Below are positions 18,567-26,846 of a stretch of DNA of 64,000 bases, in pieces. A model generated the notes under the pieces. The model was not told the origin of the DNA and made no database searches. It worked only from the letters and a program-made list of their open reading frames with translations. The stretch comes from Paenibacillus endophyticus. Lineage in GTDB: Bacteria > Bacillota > Bacilli > Paenibacillales > Paenibacillaceae. The stretch's first letter is position 1. Every line of letters starts with the position of its first letter. The stretch lies in assembly GCF_014192395.1 (NCBI RefSeq), contig NZ_JACHXW010000004.1, positions 349,331 to 413,330 on the forward strand, read 5' to 3'. A program made the position numbers and the translations under genes.

Positions 18567-18626
18567 TGTTTACCACTTAACTATATTCACAGCTGCTTGC
18601 ATTGTCAAGCATAAACTATTTATGTA

Positions 18627-18660
18627 CAAGCCCCGTTTCAAGAAAAACAAACAGGGCTTG
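18627..18660. terminator. Hairpin downstream of the MerR-SDR unit
   Basis: CAAGCCC (18627-18633) and GGGCTTG (18654-18660) with inner GTTT/AAAC. It lacks a clear T run, so it may be a weak terminator or mRNA 3' stabiliser for the gene ending at 18717. Confidence 0.5.
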
Positions 18661-18716
18661 CGGAAATAATAATCTCAAATCACACATCCGGTAAACTACG
18701 CTTTACGTAATGGAAA

Positions 18717-19721
18717 TCATGCAAAGCTTATCCCTGTAAGCTCTTCGCTCAATGCCCAAAGTCGTTCGGCAGACGTTTTATCCACAGCCCATGGCGATAC
18801 GCCGGCTATGCTAAACTCCCCAATTTGATCCTTGGCAACGAGAGGGGCAATATCAACGTTTTGGCAATATACGCCACCTATCCCGGCAAGCTGACTGCTG
18901 ACTGCGCACCAGATTATAGTGGCTGCTCCCTCCGGCACCGTTTTTCGCTCTTCCGTCGTTTCTGAGAACGCCCGCTGCCCTTGCTCATCCAGTGCCCCCA
19001 TGCTTTTCATTTCCTCGTCGGTCAGATGACGGGAGAGATCGGTAACAATCGTGCCGGGATGGACAGAGAAGGCTCTTACTCCATGCGCACTCCCTCTGCT
19101 GTCCAGCTCAAGCGCGAACAGAGCATTCGCAGTTTTGGATTGGCCGTAAGCCTCCCATTTGCTATATGGACGATGGACATAATTCGGATCTTCGAAATGG
19201 AAGTCGCTCAACCGATGTCCGCCTGACGAAACGGAGATGACCCTTGCTCCGTTAGCTAGCTTTAATGCTGGCCATAAACGAGCAGCAAGCTGAAAATGTC
19301 CTAAATGATTAGTCGCGAATTGGAGCTCGTTCCCTCTGCTGTCGCGCTGCTCCGATATAGCCATTATGCCGGCACAATTCACGAGAATATGCAAAGGGCG
19401 TTTTGTTTGTTCGAAGCGATGAGCGAACTGCTCGATCGAATCGGGATTAGCAAGATCAAGTTCTTCCAGCTCCGCGTTAGGAATGGCTGCTAAAGCCTTT
19501 TCGGCTTTTTCCCGTGATCGAGCCGGTACAATAACATGTGCTCCTGCTGCTGCAAGCACGCGTGACACTTCTAAGCCAATGCCCGAATAGCCGCCTGTGA
19601 CGATTGCGATTTTCCCTTTCAAATCGGTTCCCTTCACTAGCTCTTCAGCGGTTGTCCGAGGTCCATATCCCGTGTGAAGCGGTGCTTGGGGCGTACGTTC
19701 CCAATTGTCGTTTATATTCAT
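18717..19721 (-). CDS. SDR-family oxidoreductase (retinol-dehydrogenase-like)
   Basis: A 334-residue extended-loop SDR: VTGGYSGIGLEVSRVLAAAG at about 40, NCAGIMA around 115, the catalytic Ser in VISVSSGGH and YGQSKTANALFALELD near 190. The type resembles WW-domain oxidoreductase/retinol dehydrogenase-like SDRs that act on lipophilic alcohols or carbonyls; the actual substrate is unknown. It overlaps the upstream MerR gene by 4 bp (ATGA), so the two are translationally coupled and probably induced together from the MerR promoter at 20159-20189. Confidence 0.88.
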   Translation of the reverse strand: MNINDNWERTPQAPLHTGYGPRTTAEELVKGTDLKGKIAIVTGGYSGIGLEVSRVLAAAGAHVIVPARSREKAEKALAAIPNAELEELDLANPDSIEQFAHRFEQTKRPLHILVNCAGIMAISEQRDSRGNELQFATNHLGHFQLAARLWPALKLANGARVISVSSGGHRLSDFHFEDPNYVHRPYSKWEAYGQSKTANALFALELDSRGSAHGVRAFSVHPGTIVTDLSRHLTDEEMKSMGALDEQGQRAFSETTEERKTVPEGAATIIWCAVSSQLAGIGGVYCQNVDIAPLVAKDQIGEFSIAGVSPWAVDKTSAERLWALSEELTGISFA

Positions 19722-20116
19722 TCGTAGCTCTCCTTCGATTTACCATCTTTGATTTCCTGAAAATGGGCAAGCTTGAACTGGATTAATTGATGCGTAGCCT
19801 CTAATTCCTTCAATTGGCGTTCAATGTCTTGCCGGTGCTCATCGAGCAAAACGAAACATTGCGCTTCCTCGTGTAACTCATAATAGTTTACATATTGCTG
19901 TATTTTTTTGAGCGGCATATGGGTCCGCTTCAGATATGTTAGAAATCGAATGCGGCCAATGTCCTCGCTCGTATACATTCGCTGCATGCCTGCGCCACGC
20001 TGTGGCGAGGTGAGCAGTCCTATTTTCTCGTAATAGCGCAGCGTATCAGCAGAAAGCTCTGTCATTTCCGATACTTCCGAAATCGTAAAGCTTGGTTTAT
20101 CCCTATCTTTGTGCAT
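19718..20116 (-). CDS. MerR-family transcriptional regulator
   Basis: A 132-residue MerR regulator: HTH FTISEVSEMTELSADTLRYYEKIGLL, wing with RMYTSEDIGRIRFLTYLK, then a coiled-coil dimerisation helix (about 80-125). It has a single Cys (FVLL context), so it is not a metal sensor of the usual type; it resembles the AdhR-like group that senses electrophiles or aldehydes, an inference. Upstream lies a promoter with the 19-bp spacer typical of MerR control. Confidence 0.9.
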   Translation of the reverse strand: MHKDRDKPSFTISEVSEMTELSADTLRYYEKIGLLTSPQRGAGMQRMYTSEDIGRIRFLTYLKRTHMPLKKIQQYVNYYELHEEAQCFVLLDEHRQDIERQLKELEATHQLIQFKLAHFQEIKDGKSKESYE

Positions 20117-20158
20117 GTATTCCTCCCTCCTACTTCCACAAGCTCCCCAACGGATACA

Positions 20159-20189
20159 ACATTAAAGGCTGGAGTATGCTCTAAGTCAA
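20159..20189 (-). promoter_or_regulatory. MerR-type promoter with 19-bp spacer
   Basis: On the minus strand TTGACT (20189-20184), a 19-bp spacer holding the partial dyad TTAGAG-CATA-CTCCAG, and TAATGT (20164-20159). An overlong 19-bp spacer with an internal dyad is the hallmark of promoters that MerR proteins remodel to activate. Confidence 0.75.
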
Positions 20190-20453
20190 GTTATCTCTAT
20201 CCATTTTTCACAATTATCCACTGAAGTTAATCTTACCGGATTCAGAATGCAATCTATCCGACATTGTTATTTGTGGATTTTACCCCTTTGTCTATCTTGT
20301 CATTCCATTGCGATGATGAATGCCCGTCAGTATTCGACACTGACCATTTCATATTTGTCACAAATAATAAGACAACGTCGTTTTATGTTCGAATGACCAA
20401 ATGAATGGATGGCAACCATAGTAATAAGGCTGCCTCATACTAGGAGGATTAAC
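20190..20453. other. Intergenic region upstream of the NmrA-like gene
   Basis: No gene seen. It contains a perfect 13-bp palindrome ATTTGT-C-ACAAAT (20353-20365), which may be an operator for the gene at 20454, and AGGAGG just before its start. No convincing sigma-A promoter could be read. Confidence 0.4.
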
Positions 20454-21206
20454 ATGAAAATAGTCGTTATTGGCGGTACTGGACTTATCGGATCAAAACT
20501 TGTGAGCAACCTTCGTCAGCTAGGCCACGAGGCAGTAGCAGCCTCGCCGTCCGCCGGTGTCAACGCCGTTACTGGAGAAGGGCTCGCTGCTGCGCTTAAC
20601 GGCGCTCAAGTAGTCGTAGACGTAGCTAACTCGCCTTCGTTTGAAGATAACGCCGTTCTGGCATTTTTTGAAAAATCGACGCAAAACCTTCTTGCAGCCG
20701 AGGCAGAGGCTGGTGTGAAGCATCACGTCGCGCTATCCGTCGTGGGCACGGAACGTCTGCTTGAAAGTGGATATTTCCGTGCGAAAATGGCCCAAGAAGA
20801 GCTGATTAAGTCTTCTGCGGTTCCTTATACGATTGTTCGTGCGACACAGTTTTTCGAGTTTATCAATAGCATCGCTTATGTATCGACGGAAGGGCAAAGC
20901 GTTCGATTGCCTTCTGCTTCCGTACAGCCCATCGTTTCAGGCGACGTTGCCGAAGCTTTAGTCGAATTTGCGCTCGCTGCACCCGCGAATGGCACCGTCG
21001 AAGTGGCTGGACCAGATCGGATGGGGCTTGACGAGCTTGTTCGCCGATTCCTGCATGTTCAGCAAGATAATCGTGAAGTAATCACTGACGACAATGCCCG
21101 TTACTTTGGCGCACAATTGAACGATCAATCTCTCGTCCCCGCCGGCGACAACCCACATATCACGTCGACGCGGTTTGAGGATTGGCTTAGCAGCTCCAAA
21201 GCATAA
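20454..21206 (+). CDS. NmrA-like NAD(P)-binding protein
   Basis: A 250-residue atypical SDR. The Rossmann motif VIGGTGLIGSKLV is at the N terminus, there is no classical YxxxK catalytic pair in the standard place, and the C-terminal part (FEFINSIA... VQPIVSGDVAEALVEFAL...GTVEVAGPDRMGLDELVRRFL) matches NmrA/NAD(P)H azoreductase-like proteins. The start at 20454 follows AGGAGG; the frame's earlier start would include 15 unrelated residues. The role could be redox sensing or quinone reduction. Single gene. Confidence 0.85.
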   Translation: MKIVVIGGTGLIGSKLVSNLRQLGHEAVAASPSAGVNAVTGEGLAAALNGAQVVVDVANSPSFEDNAVLAFFEKSTQNLLAAEAEAGVKHHVALSVVGTERLLESGYFRAKMAQEELIKSSAVPYTIVRATQFFEFINSIAYVSTEGQSVRLPSASVQPIVSGDVAEALVEFALAAPANGTVEVAGPDRMGLDELVRRFLHVQQDNREVITDDNARYFGAQLNDQSLVPAGDNPHITSTRFEDWLSSSKA

Positions 21207-21240
21207 GTTTTTCTTTTCAACGTATTACGCTTCATAATAA

Positions 21241-21285
21241 AAAAAGAGCCTTCAGTTCCACTTTATAGTGGATTGAAGGTTCTTT
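21241..21285. terminator. Bidirectional terminator
   Basis: AAAGAGCCTTCA (21243-21254) with TGAAGGTTCTTT (21274-21285) and an inner CCACT/AGTGG stem. It lies between the convergent genes ending at 21206 and 21301. Confidence 0.85.
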
Positions 21286-21300
21286 ATCTGTTTCATTCCA

Positions 21301-21603
21301 TTAAAATCCTTTTCCGCCGAGCGGACGAACTTTTACTGCGCTGGCGCCAGCGATTAAATGCCTGCAGCTGCCAATAAGCTCTCGTACTTTTTCGTTTTTC
21401 AATGAAGCGGCATGCGCCTCCTCGTTCTCCCACAGCTCCGTAATCCACAATTCATCTGGATTATCTTCAGCGGCATGCAGGATATAATAGATGCAGCCTT
21501 CCATATCGTTCAATGTCTCGCTGGAACTCAGCATTTTATCGGCAAGTTCTTCCCTTTTGCCGGGCTGAGCTGTCAGTTTTCCGAACATCGCATATTTACT
21601 CAT
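21301..21603 (-). CDS. Antibiotic biosynthesis monooxygenase (ABM)-fold protein
   Basis: A 100-residue dimeric alpha+beta barrel protein. YAMFGKLTAQPGKREELADKML and WITELWENEEAHAASLKNEKV are the usual ABM beta strands and helix. Members act on quinols or polyketide-like substrates without cofactor; function here is unassigned. The ATG at 21603 follows the WYL regulator stop (21606-21608) by two bases, so the two are co-transcribed and coupled. Confidence 0.85.
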   Translation of the reverse strand: MSKYAMFGKLTAQPGKREELADKMLSSSETLNDMEGCIYYILHAAEDNPDELWITELWENEEAHAASLKNEKVRELIGSCRHLIAGASAVKVRPLGGKGF

Positions 21604-21605
21604 CA

Positions 21606-22598
21606 CTAAACACCCTTTCCACTTTTCTTTTCCGTTAGCATAGCTTCGTAATGTGCAAGCATTCGTGCGCTGGCATTTTTCATTTGCAGCACGAGCAGTT
21701 CGGAGTCAATCTGCAAGCCTGTACTGTATGGCATCAGAAAATACGGTACATAAGTCTGCAAGGTTGAGCGCTCCAATCGGAATACCGCTTCTTCTGGTTT
21801 ACGCTCCACTAGCGCATGGCCAAATAGCCAATGCCGGCAAAGCTCGTTGAGTACCTGCTCCTTCGCCTTAATCCCTACGGTCTCAAGCTCAGCGGAACCG
21901 GCTGGATCCAGAAGCAAGCTGCTGAGCAAGTGGTCTTTTGCCGAGAATGCCAGCGGACGCTCAAAGCTTCCGTCCGTCTCCGCAAGACTTCGAATACGAT
22001 CTACCCTAAAGTTTCTAGTCTCTTGCCGATACCCGCAATACCCAACCGTATACCAGCTGCCTTTCCAATAGACGATTCCATAGGGATCAAAAAGCCTGGA
22101 AGGTGTCTGGCCCCCCTTGCCTCTCTCATATACCATTTCGAGCGTACGTCCTTGTCCTGCCGCCTCCTCCAGCGTTTGCAAATACGCTTGGTAAACGCCG
22201 TCTATAGGAGGATATATGACCGATAAACCGCTGCTGTGGCGCTCGAGATGGTCCAGCTGCTTCTCATTCGCATAGTGCTTCAGCTTGTCCATCGCTCTTG
22301 CTAAAGCATCAGAATAGGGATAACCAGCCTCCTTTGCGAATATCGAGGCATGAATTAATCCTTTCTGCTCTTCGGCATCGAAGATGAGCGGAGAATCGGC
22401 GAAATGACTTAAAATGCTGTAGCCGCCATTTGGTCCCGAATCCGCTATAATCGGCACTCCGCTGGCGCATAATGAATCGATGCAACGATAAACCGTTCTT
22501 ACGTGTATCTCCAACTCCTCTGCCAATTGCTTGGCAGTCACACGCTTGCCTGACCGAAGCAGCCACAGGATCGATAACATATTGTCCGCTTTCGTCAT
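21606..22598 (-). CDS. WYL-domain transcriptional regulator (YafY type)
   Basis: A 330-residue regulator. N-terminal HTH_11 (SGKRVTAKQLAEELEIHVRTVYRCIDSLCASGVPI), then the WYL domain at about 150-240 (YGIVYWKGSWYTVGYCGYRQETRNFRVDRIRSL) and a C-terminal WCX extension. WYL domains bind nucleic acid or nucleotides and make these proteins sensors in stress and redox responses. It precedes the ABM-fold gene, its likely target or partner. Confidence 0.9.
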   Translation of the reverse strand: MTKADNMLSILWLLRSGKRVTAKQLAEELEIHVRTVYRCIDSLCASGVPIIADSGPNGGYSILSHFADSPLIFDAEEQKGLIHASIFAKEAGYPYSDALARAMDKLKHYANEKQLDHLERHSSGLSVIYPPIDGVYQAYLQTLEEAAGQGRTLEMVYERGKGGQTPSRLFDPYGIVYWKGSWYTVGYCGYRQETRNFRVDRIRSLAETDGSFERPLAFSAKDHLLSSLLLDPAGSAELETVGIKAKEQVLNELCRHWLFGHALVERKPEEAVFRLERSTLQTYVPYFLMPYSTGLQIDSELLVLQMKNASARMLAHYEAMLTEKKSGKGV

Positions 22599-22648
22599 CC
22601 TTACCTTCTTTCCCTTAAGCGACCGAAATGAGCCCTTTAGCTAGGCCA

Positions 22649-23146
22649 TTATTTCAAAGGCTTCATTCCTTTATCCGCCCACGTCTCGTAAGTCGGGCCA
22701 TACAGCTCAGGCGGAACCAATCCCGCTTGCCTCATCAGCACCGTCATTTGTCCTCGATGATGAGCCTGATGCAATATGGAATACTGTATGGATTCGCCAT
22801 TCCGCCACTCCTCTCCTGCAATCACTTGTTTCTCGTGAAGATGGCTGTCCGTCCATTGCGTCTGTACCGCTTGGAGCATCGCTTTATTGATACGCTGATA
22901 TTCCAACGCGATTTCATAGGCCGAATCCGTACCATCAGCACCCTCGTCTACTCCTTTGAAATCTAGGCCCAGCGCTCGCATATATTGAACCGAGGTAACG
23001 AGATGCCACGCCAGCTCTCCCAGCGTACGGCGATCATCGATAATTCGCTGCAGCAATGAGTCGTCGGTTAATGCCTGCAATACCCTGCTCGTTAATGCAG
23101 CCTCTTTTTCCCATTCTTTCACAATTGCTTCTATTGTCATATCCAT
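22649..23146 (-). CDS. DinB-family protein
   Basis: A 165-residue four-helix-bundle DinB/YfiT-like protein. The three His metal ligands are visible: ELAWHLVTS around 45, and QYSILHQAHHRGQM around 130-140. These proteins bind a divalent metal, and some are thiol (bacillithiol/mycothiol) S-transferases. The start at 23146 (MDMTIEAI) is preferred because the earlier ATG abuts GGAGG. It is separated from the WYL gene by 50 bp and may be co-transcribed. Confidence 0.85.
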   Translation of the reverse strand: MDMTIEAIVKEWEKEAALTSRVLQALTDDSLLQRIIDDRRTLGELAWHLVTSVQYMRALGLDFKGVDEGADGTDSAYEIALEYQRINKAMLQAVQTQWTDSHLHEKQVIAGEEWRNGESIQYSILHQAHHRGQMTVLMRQAGLVPPELYGPTYETWADKGMKPLK

Positions 23147-23281
23147 ACCCATTCCTCCCAGAACTTTTTCATCCGCATCATGAGTATACGCCTCAATCCC
23201 TGACAGAAACGGTCAGTCATTTCAATTTATTTTTCTCTAAAATAAAGAAAATGTGGTTGAATAGCAACTAGAATTAAACAT

Positions 23282-23316
23282 AAAAAAATCAGCCTGACTT
23301 TCAGCTGATCTTTTTA
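23282..23316 (-). terminator. Terminator of the acidic-oligosaccharide operon
   Basis: ATCAGC (23288-23293)/GCTGAT (23304-23309), followed on the minus strand by a seven-T run. It lies 14 bp past the SGNH hydrolase stop. Confidence 0.8.
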
Positions 23317-23329
23317 ATGCAGTCATATA

Positions 23330-24040
23330 CTAGACAATGATACGAATGCCGTTCTCATCAAGTGCTTCAATCAAAGCCCGTGCCATAATATCGTAGCCCA
23401 GCAAATGAGGGTGGAGTCCATCATCGGCAAGCTCGCCGCACAGCTGCAGGCCGTCTTCAGTCGTCATAAGGGAATGATAATCGACGTATATAGCCTTTTC
23501 TCGATCTGCCAGCTCTTGCAGCTGCTGATTCACAGTGACGATGCTTGCGTTGCGAATATCATTGTTTCCGGATTGCGGCATATGGGTTGGTAGGATGGAG
23601 CAAATAATGGGAATGATTCCATTTTCCTTAGCGCTCTTTACCATGTCCCCAATATCGCCGACAAGCCCCGCAATAATCTGGTCCGCTGGTTTCCGATCCT
23701 GTGCTGTCCAGCCGTCCAAAGCCCAAAAATTGTTCACGCCGATTTTGATCACAACATGTTTAGGTTGCAGTTGAATAACATCGGCCTCGAACCTTCTTAA
23801 TAGATGGCTGCTGATATCTCCGCCTATTCCACGATTCACAATAAATAGCCCGCTTCGGCCAAAATAGGTATTCAGCTCCCACATGTGGGTAATCGAATCT
23901 CCGATAAACACAAAGTCCACGGGTACCTTGTGAGCAATCAGTATTTCGTTCCCGATATCGAATTCTCCCCGGCGGCTATCCGCAGCAGCTGAAGTCCCGA
24001 AGTAGCCGGGTTTTACAATTTCTATTCGATTTGTTTTCAT
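23330..24040 (-). CDS. SGNH/GDSL hydrolase (carbohydrate esterase-like)
   Basis: A 236-residue SGNH hydrolase without signal peptide. Block I FIGDSITHMWEL with the nucleophile Ser, block II NRGIGGD (Gly), block III KIGVNNFW (Asn), and block V DDGLHPHLLGYD (Asp and His). The start is the ATG at 24040, 9 bp after GAGGG and 2 bp after the GH88 stop; a TTG at 24046 is too close to the ribosome binding site. As last gene after GH88 it probably removes acetyl or other ester groups from imported oligosaccharides. Confidence 0.88.
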   Translation of the reverse strand: MKTNRIEIVKPGYFGTSAAADSRRGEFDIGNEILIAHKVPVDFVFIGDSITHMWELNTYFGRSGLFIVNRGIGGDISSHLLRRFEADVIQLQPKHVVIKIGVNNFWALDGWTAQDRKPADQIIAGLVGDIGDMVKSAKENGIIPIICSILPTHMPQSGNNDIRNASIVTVNQQLQELADREKAIYVDYHSLMTTEDGLQLCGELADDGLHPHLLGYDIMARALIEALDENGIRIIV

Positions 24041-24042
24041 TT

Positions 24043-25179
24043 TCAATTTCCCTCTTCTTTTTTGGCATATGCCGAATCTTTAAGTTTGAGCAAAGCTTCC
24101 GCAAAATAATAATCGCCGTAAATGAGCGGCGCATCTACATAAATGCCTTTATCAAAATAACCCGTTGCATGGAGCAGCAGCCCCTCCTCATTCGAATCCC
24201 ATGCGCCATAATTCTCATGCAAGGAGCGAAGAATGTCTGCGGCTCGCTGCTTATACATCTCCCCTTCCACACCAGGCAATCCTTCAGCTAATTCGATTAG
24301 TCCTGAAGCGGCAATTGCGGCTGCCGAAGAATCTCTAGGCGCATCGTCGCCGAACTCCGGCAGTCTGAAATCCCAATATGGCACGTTATCCACAGGCAAA
24401 TGGTCAAGAAAAAATGTCGCGACACGCTTGGCAGCGATCGCATATTTGACCTTGCCCGTGTAAGAATAACAACGTGCAAATCCGTACAATGCCCATGCCG
24501 CTCCTCTTGCCCAGGCCGAATCGGCGGCATATCCTTGTCCGGCCAGTGCCTCGATCCGCTCGCCTGTTTCCGGGTTGAAGCTGACAATATGGTGAACGGA
24601 GCCATCCTCAAGAAGAAACTCCCGAAGCACGGTATCTGCATGAATGTCAGCAATATGTCGGTATCGCGGATCATTGATTTCTTGAGAGGCCCAGTAAAGA
24701 AGCGGCAGATTCATGAGGCAATCAATAATAGCCCATCCGCTGTGATCCTCTCCTCCCCAGTTAGGCCAAGCGCGGATGAACCCGCCTGCAGCATTGAATC
24801 TCCCAGCGAGCAAGCTGGCTGCCATTAACGCATGCCGCTTCGCTTCTTCATCTTCCAAGAGCAAATATTGATTTATGCTGCTTAAACCGAACATGAAACC
24901 GACATCATGATGCAGCTGATCGAATGCCCAGAGCGTTTGACTAATTTGTCTTTCGCATTCAACGGCAATTTGCTTGAAGCGATCATCTTTCGTTTCCCGA
25001 TAAACGAGCCATAACAGCCCCGGCCAAAAGCCTGCGACCCAATCATGCGGGGAACTTCGGTCATAATGACCATTTGCGGACCCGTTCGGAAACGAAGCTC
25101 CAATGGAATGACTTGTCCGACTAATCTTTGAGATTACTTGCTGCCAAGCCTCTTCTACCCAATCTAATCTGGCATTCAT
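24043..25179 (-). CDS. Glycoside hydrolase family 88 (unsaturated glucuronyl hydrolase)
   Basis: A 378-residue cytoplasmic (alpha/alpha)6 barrel enzyme. The two family Asp residues are recognisable: Asp92 in LHHDVGFMF and Asp153 in AIIDCLMNLPLL, with WARGAAWALYGFARCY near the active site. GH88 enzymes hydrate the 4,5-unsaturated uronic acid left by polysaccharide lyases and so release the unsaturated residue. AGGAGG lies 6 bp before the ATG at 25179. It implies that the operon imports lyase products of an acidic polysaccharide (glycosaminoglycan, xanthan or similar); the lyase is not in the window. Confidence 0.92.
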   Translation of the reverse strand: MNARLDWVEEAWQQVISKISRTSHSIGASFPNGSANGHYDRSSPHDWVAGFWPGLLWLVYRETKDDRFKQIAVECERQISQTLWAFDQLHHDVGFMFGLSSINQYLLLEDEEAKRHALMAASLLAGRFNAAGGFIRAWPNWGGEDHSGWAIIDCLMNLPLLYWASQEINDPRYRHIADIHADTVLREFLLEDGSVHHIVSFNPETGERIEALAGQGYAADSAWARGAAWALYGFARCYSYTGKVKYAIAAKRVATFFLDHLPVDNVPYWDFRLPEFGDDAPRDSSAAAIAASGLIELAEGLPGVEGEMYKQRAADILRSLHENYGAWDSNEEGLLLHATGYFDKGIYVDAPLIYGDYYFAEALLKLKDSAYAKKEEGN

Positions 25180-25220
25180 TGGAAACCTCCTATTTACGTA
25201 ACGGTCCGATATGCTGAGCA

Positions 25221-26846
25221 CTATCTCTTTCGGTAAATTTCAGGGGTCACACCGTAATACTTCTTAAACGTTCTGATGAAATGCTGGGAGCTTTGATAGC
25301 CTACTCGTTCCGTAATTTCATAGATTCGATAGGAGGATTGCTCCAGTAAAATTTTCGCTTTCTCCATGCGCACGCGCAGGATGTATTCGCTCAAATTCTC
25401 ACCTGTAATTTCTTTGTAAATTTGTGATAAGTAAATGGCGTTCAGATAGACAGAATCTCCGATTGATTGCAGCGTCACGTCTGTTCCAAGATGCTGCTCG
25501 ATAAAAGAGTGGATCTTGTTCACCAGTTGACGGTGATTGTCATCGACATGCAGCGGGCCTTCATCGAATAAGGCGTCCAGTATGACAAGACTCCAAGCTT
25601 TCAGCAGCTTTGCCGAGTGAATCACATTGTGTTCGGCACGATTGGAGGCTGTACCGATAATATCCTCCAGCACCTTTCCCTTCTTGTGAGCGAGGTACGT
25701 AAAGCAGCTTAACATATGCAAATACGCCTCTCGCAGATGCGCGTGCGAGTCCGATTGGGAATGCTCCAGCTCTGCGAATATGTCCGAAAGCTTAAGGTTC
25801 AGCTTCTCCCGGTTACCGGTATCCATTAGCCTTAACAGCAAAGGCTGCTCATAGAGAGAGCGAAGAGGCTTTATGTCCCGATCAGGAGTTGGTTGATGGG
25901 CCGAAACAATCATTCCACGCTGCTGATTCGACTTCATGAGCTTGGAGACAATCGAGGAATAGGCGGAATGAATCTCCTCCGGAAATTGCGCCGGGTTCGA
26001 AACATAGACCGTAATCTGCCCTTTCAAATAATAATCCACGTTTTCTGTAAGCTTATTGGCTAGAGAGAGCCATATATTCTCCTGCGCCGAATCCCACTGC
26101 ACATCAGATTGGCCCTCCTTCAGCTTGGGTAGGAGAAGCATAATCAAATGGCCTTGCGGCGCGATGCATGCCCATATATGAAAGGGTTCGGAAAGCAGCT
26201 CCTCCGCCATATTGAGAACGGCGAATTGGAGCAGCTTCATGTCTGCCGCACCATAAGATTCATAGAAATACGGATCTAATTTTATGGCAGCCATCTTCAC
26301 TAGCTGACCGTATGCGATGGGAATCCGATACATGTCCAGTTTGTCCGTTAGCTGATTAATGGAAATATCCGTATTCTGCAGCAGCTCGAGCAGCAGGTTT
26401 TCTTTTAATAAAGGAAGGTTCTGGTGCACGATGGAGGTCGCATATTCGAAGATTTGATGCTGCTGACGTTCATTCTGGCGTTTATCCACGATTTTGCTAA
26501 TCGCATCCAACAGCACCTCATCCCGTACCGGCTTAATTAAGTAATAGATGGCATGCAGCTCGATCGCTTGTTTCGCATATTCGAATTCTGCATAGCCGGT
26601 GAGCAGGATGCAATCGACTTTTTTATTCTGTTCGTTGGCGTATTCAATAAGCTCAAGCCCCGATATGCCCGGCATACGGATATCCGTAATCAAGATATCA
26701 ATGGGATGCGTTCTAATGATCTCTGAAGCGGATTGACCGCTGTACGCCGTATGAATCTTAGTGATTCCGTACTGCTCCCACGGCATCGTTGTCGCTAACG
26801 AATCCACTTGATGCTTCTGGTCATCCACGATTAACAAAGATATCAT
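25221..26846 (-). CDS. YesN-type response regulator (REC + AraC HTH)
   Basis: A 541-residue protein: receiver domain 1-120 with phosphoacceptor Asp55 (ILITDIRMPG), a long middle region of about 300 residues, and a C-terminal AraC-type double HTH (about 440-541; VYLNAIYLSQIYKEITGENLSEYILRVRMEKAK...FIRTFKKYYGVTPEIYRK). The ATG at 26846 follows AAGGAGGG and overlaps the kinase stop (ATGA). It is the output of the adjacent YesM-type kinase and the likely activator of the SBP-permease operon. Confidence 0.93.
   Translation of the reverse strand: MISLLIVDDQKHQVDSLATTMPWEQYGITKIHTAYSGQSASEIIRTHPIDILITDIRMPGISGLELIEYANEQNKKVDCILLTGYAEFEYAKQAIELHAIYYLIKPVRDEVLLDAISKIVDKRQNERQQHQIFEYATSIVHQNLPLLKENLLLELLQNTDISINQLTDKLDMYRIPIAYGQLVKMAAIKLDPYFYESYGAADMKLLQFAVLNMAEELLSEPFHIWACIAPQGHLIMLLLPKLKEGQSDVQWDSAQENIWLSLANKLTENVDYYLKGQITVYVSNPAQFPEEIHSAYSSIVSKLMKSNQQRGMIVSAHQPTPDRDIKPLRSLYEQPLLLRLMDTGNREKLNLKLSDIFAELEHSQSDSHAHLREAYLHMLSCFTYLAHKKGKVLEDIIGTASNRAEHNVIHSAKLLKAWSLVILDALFDEGPLHVDDNHRQLVNKIHSFIEQHLGTDVTLQSIGDSVYLNAIYLSQIYKEITGENLSEYILRVRMEKAKILLEQSSYRIYEITERVGYQSSQHFIRTFKKYYGVTPEIYRKR

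Noticed and set aside
21831..22226. 131-codon plus-strand frame opposite the WYL regulator
   Set aside because: Antisense shadow of 21606-22598, without a ribosome binding site or a recognisable protein pattern.
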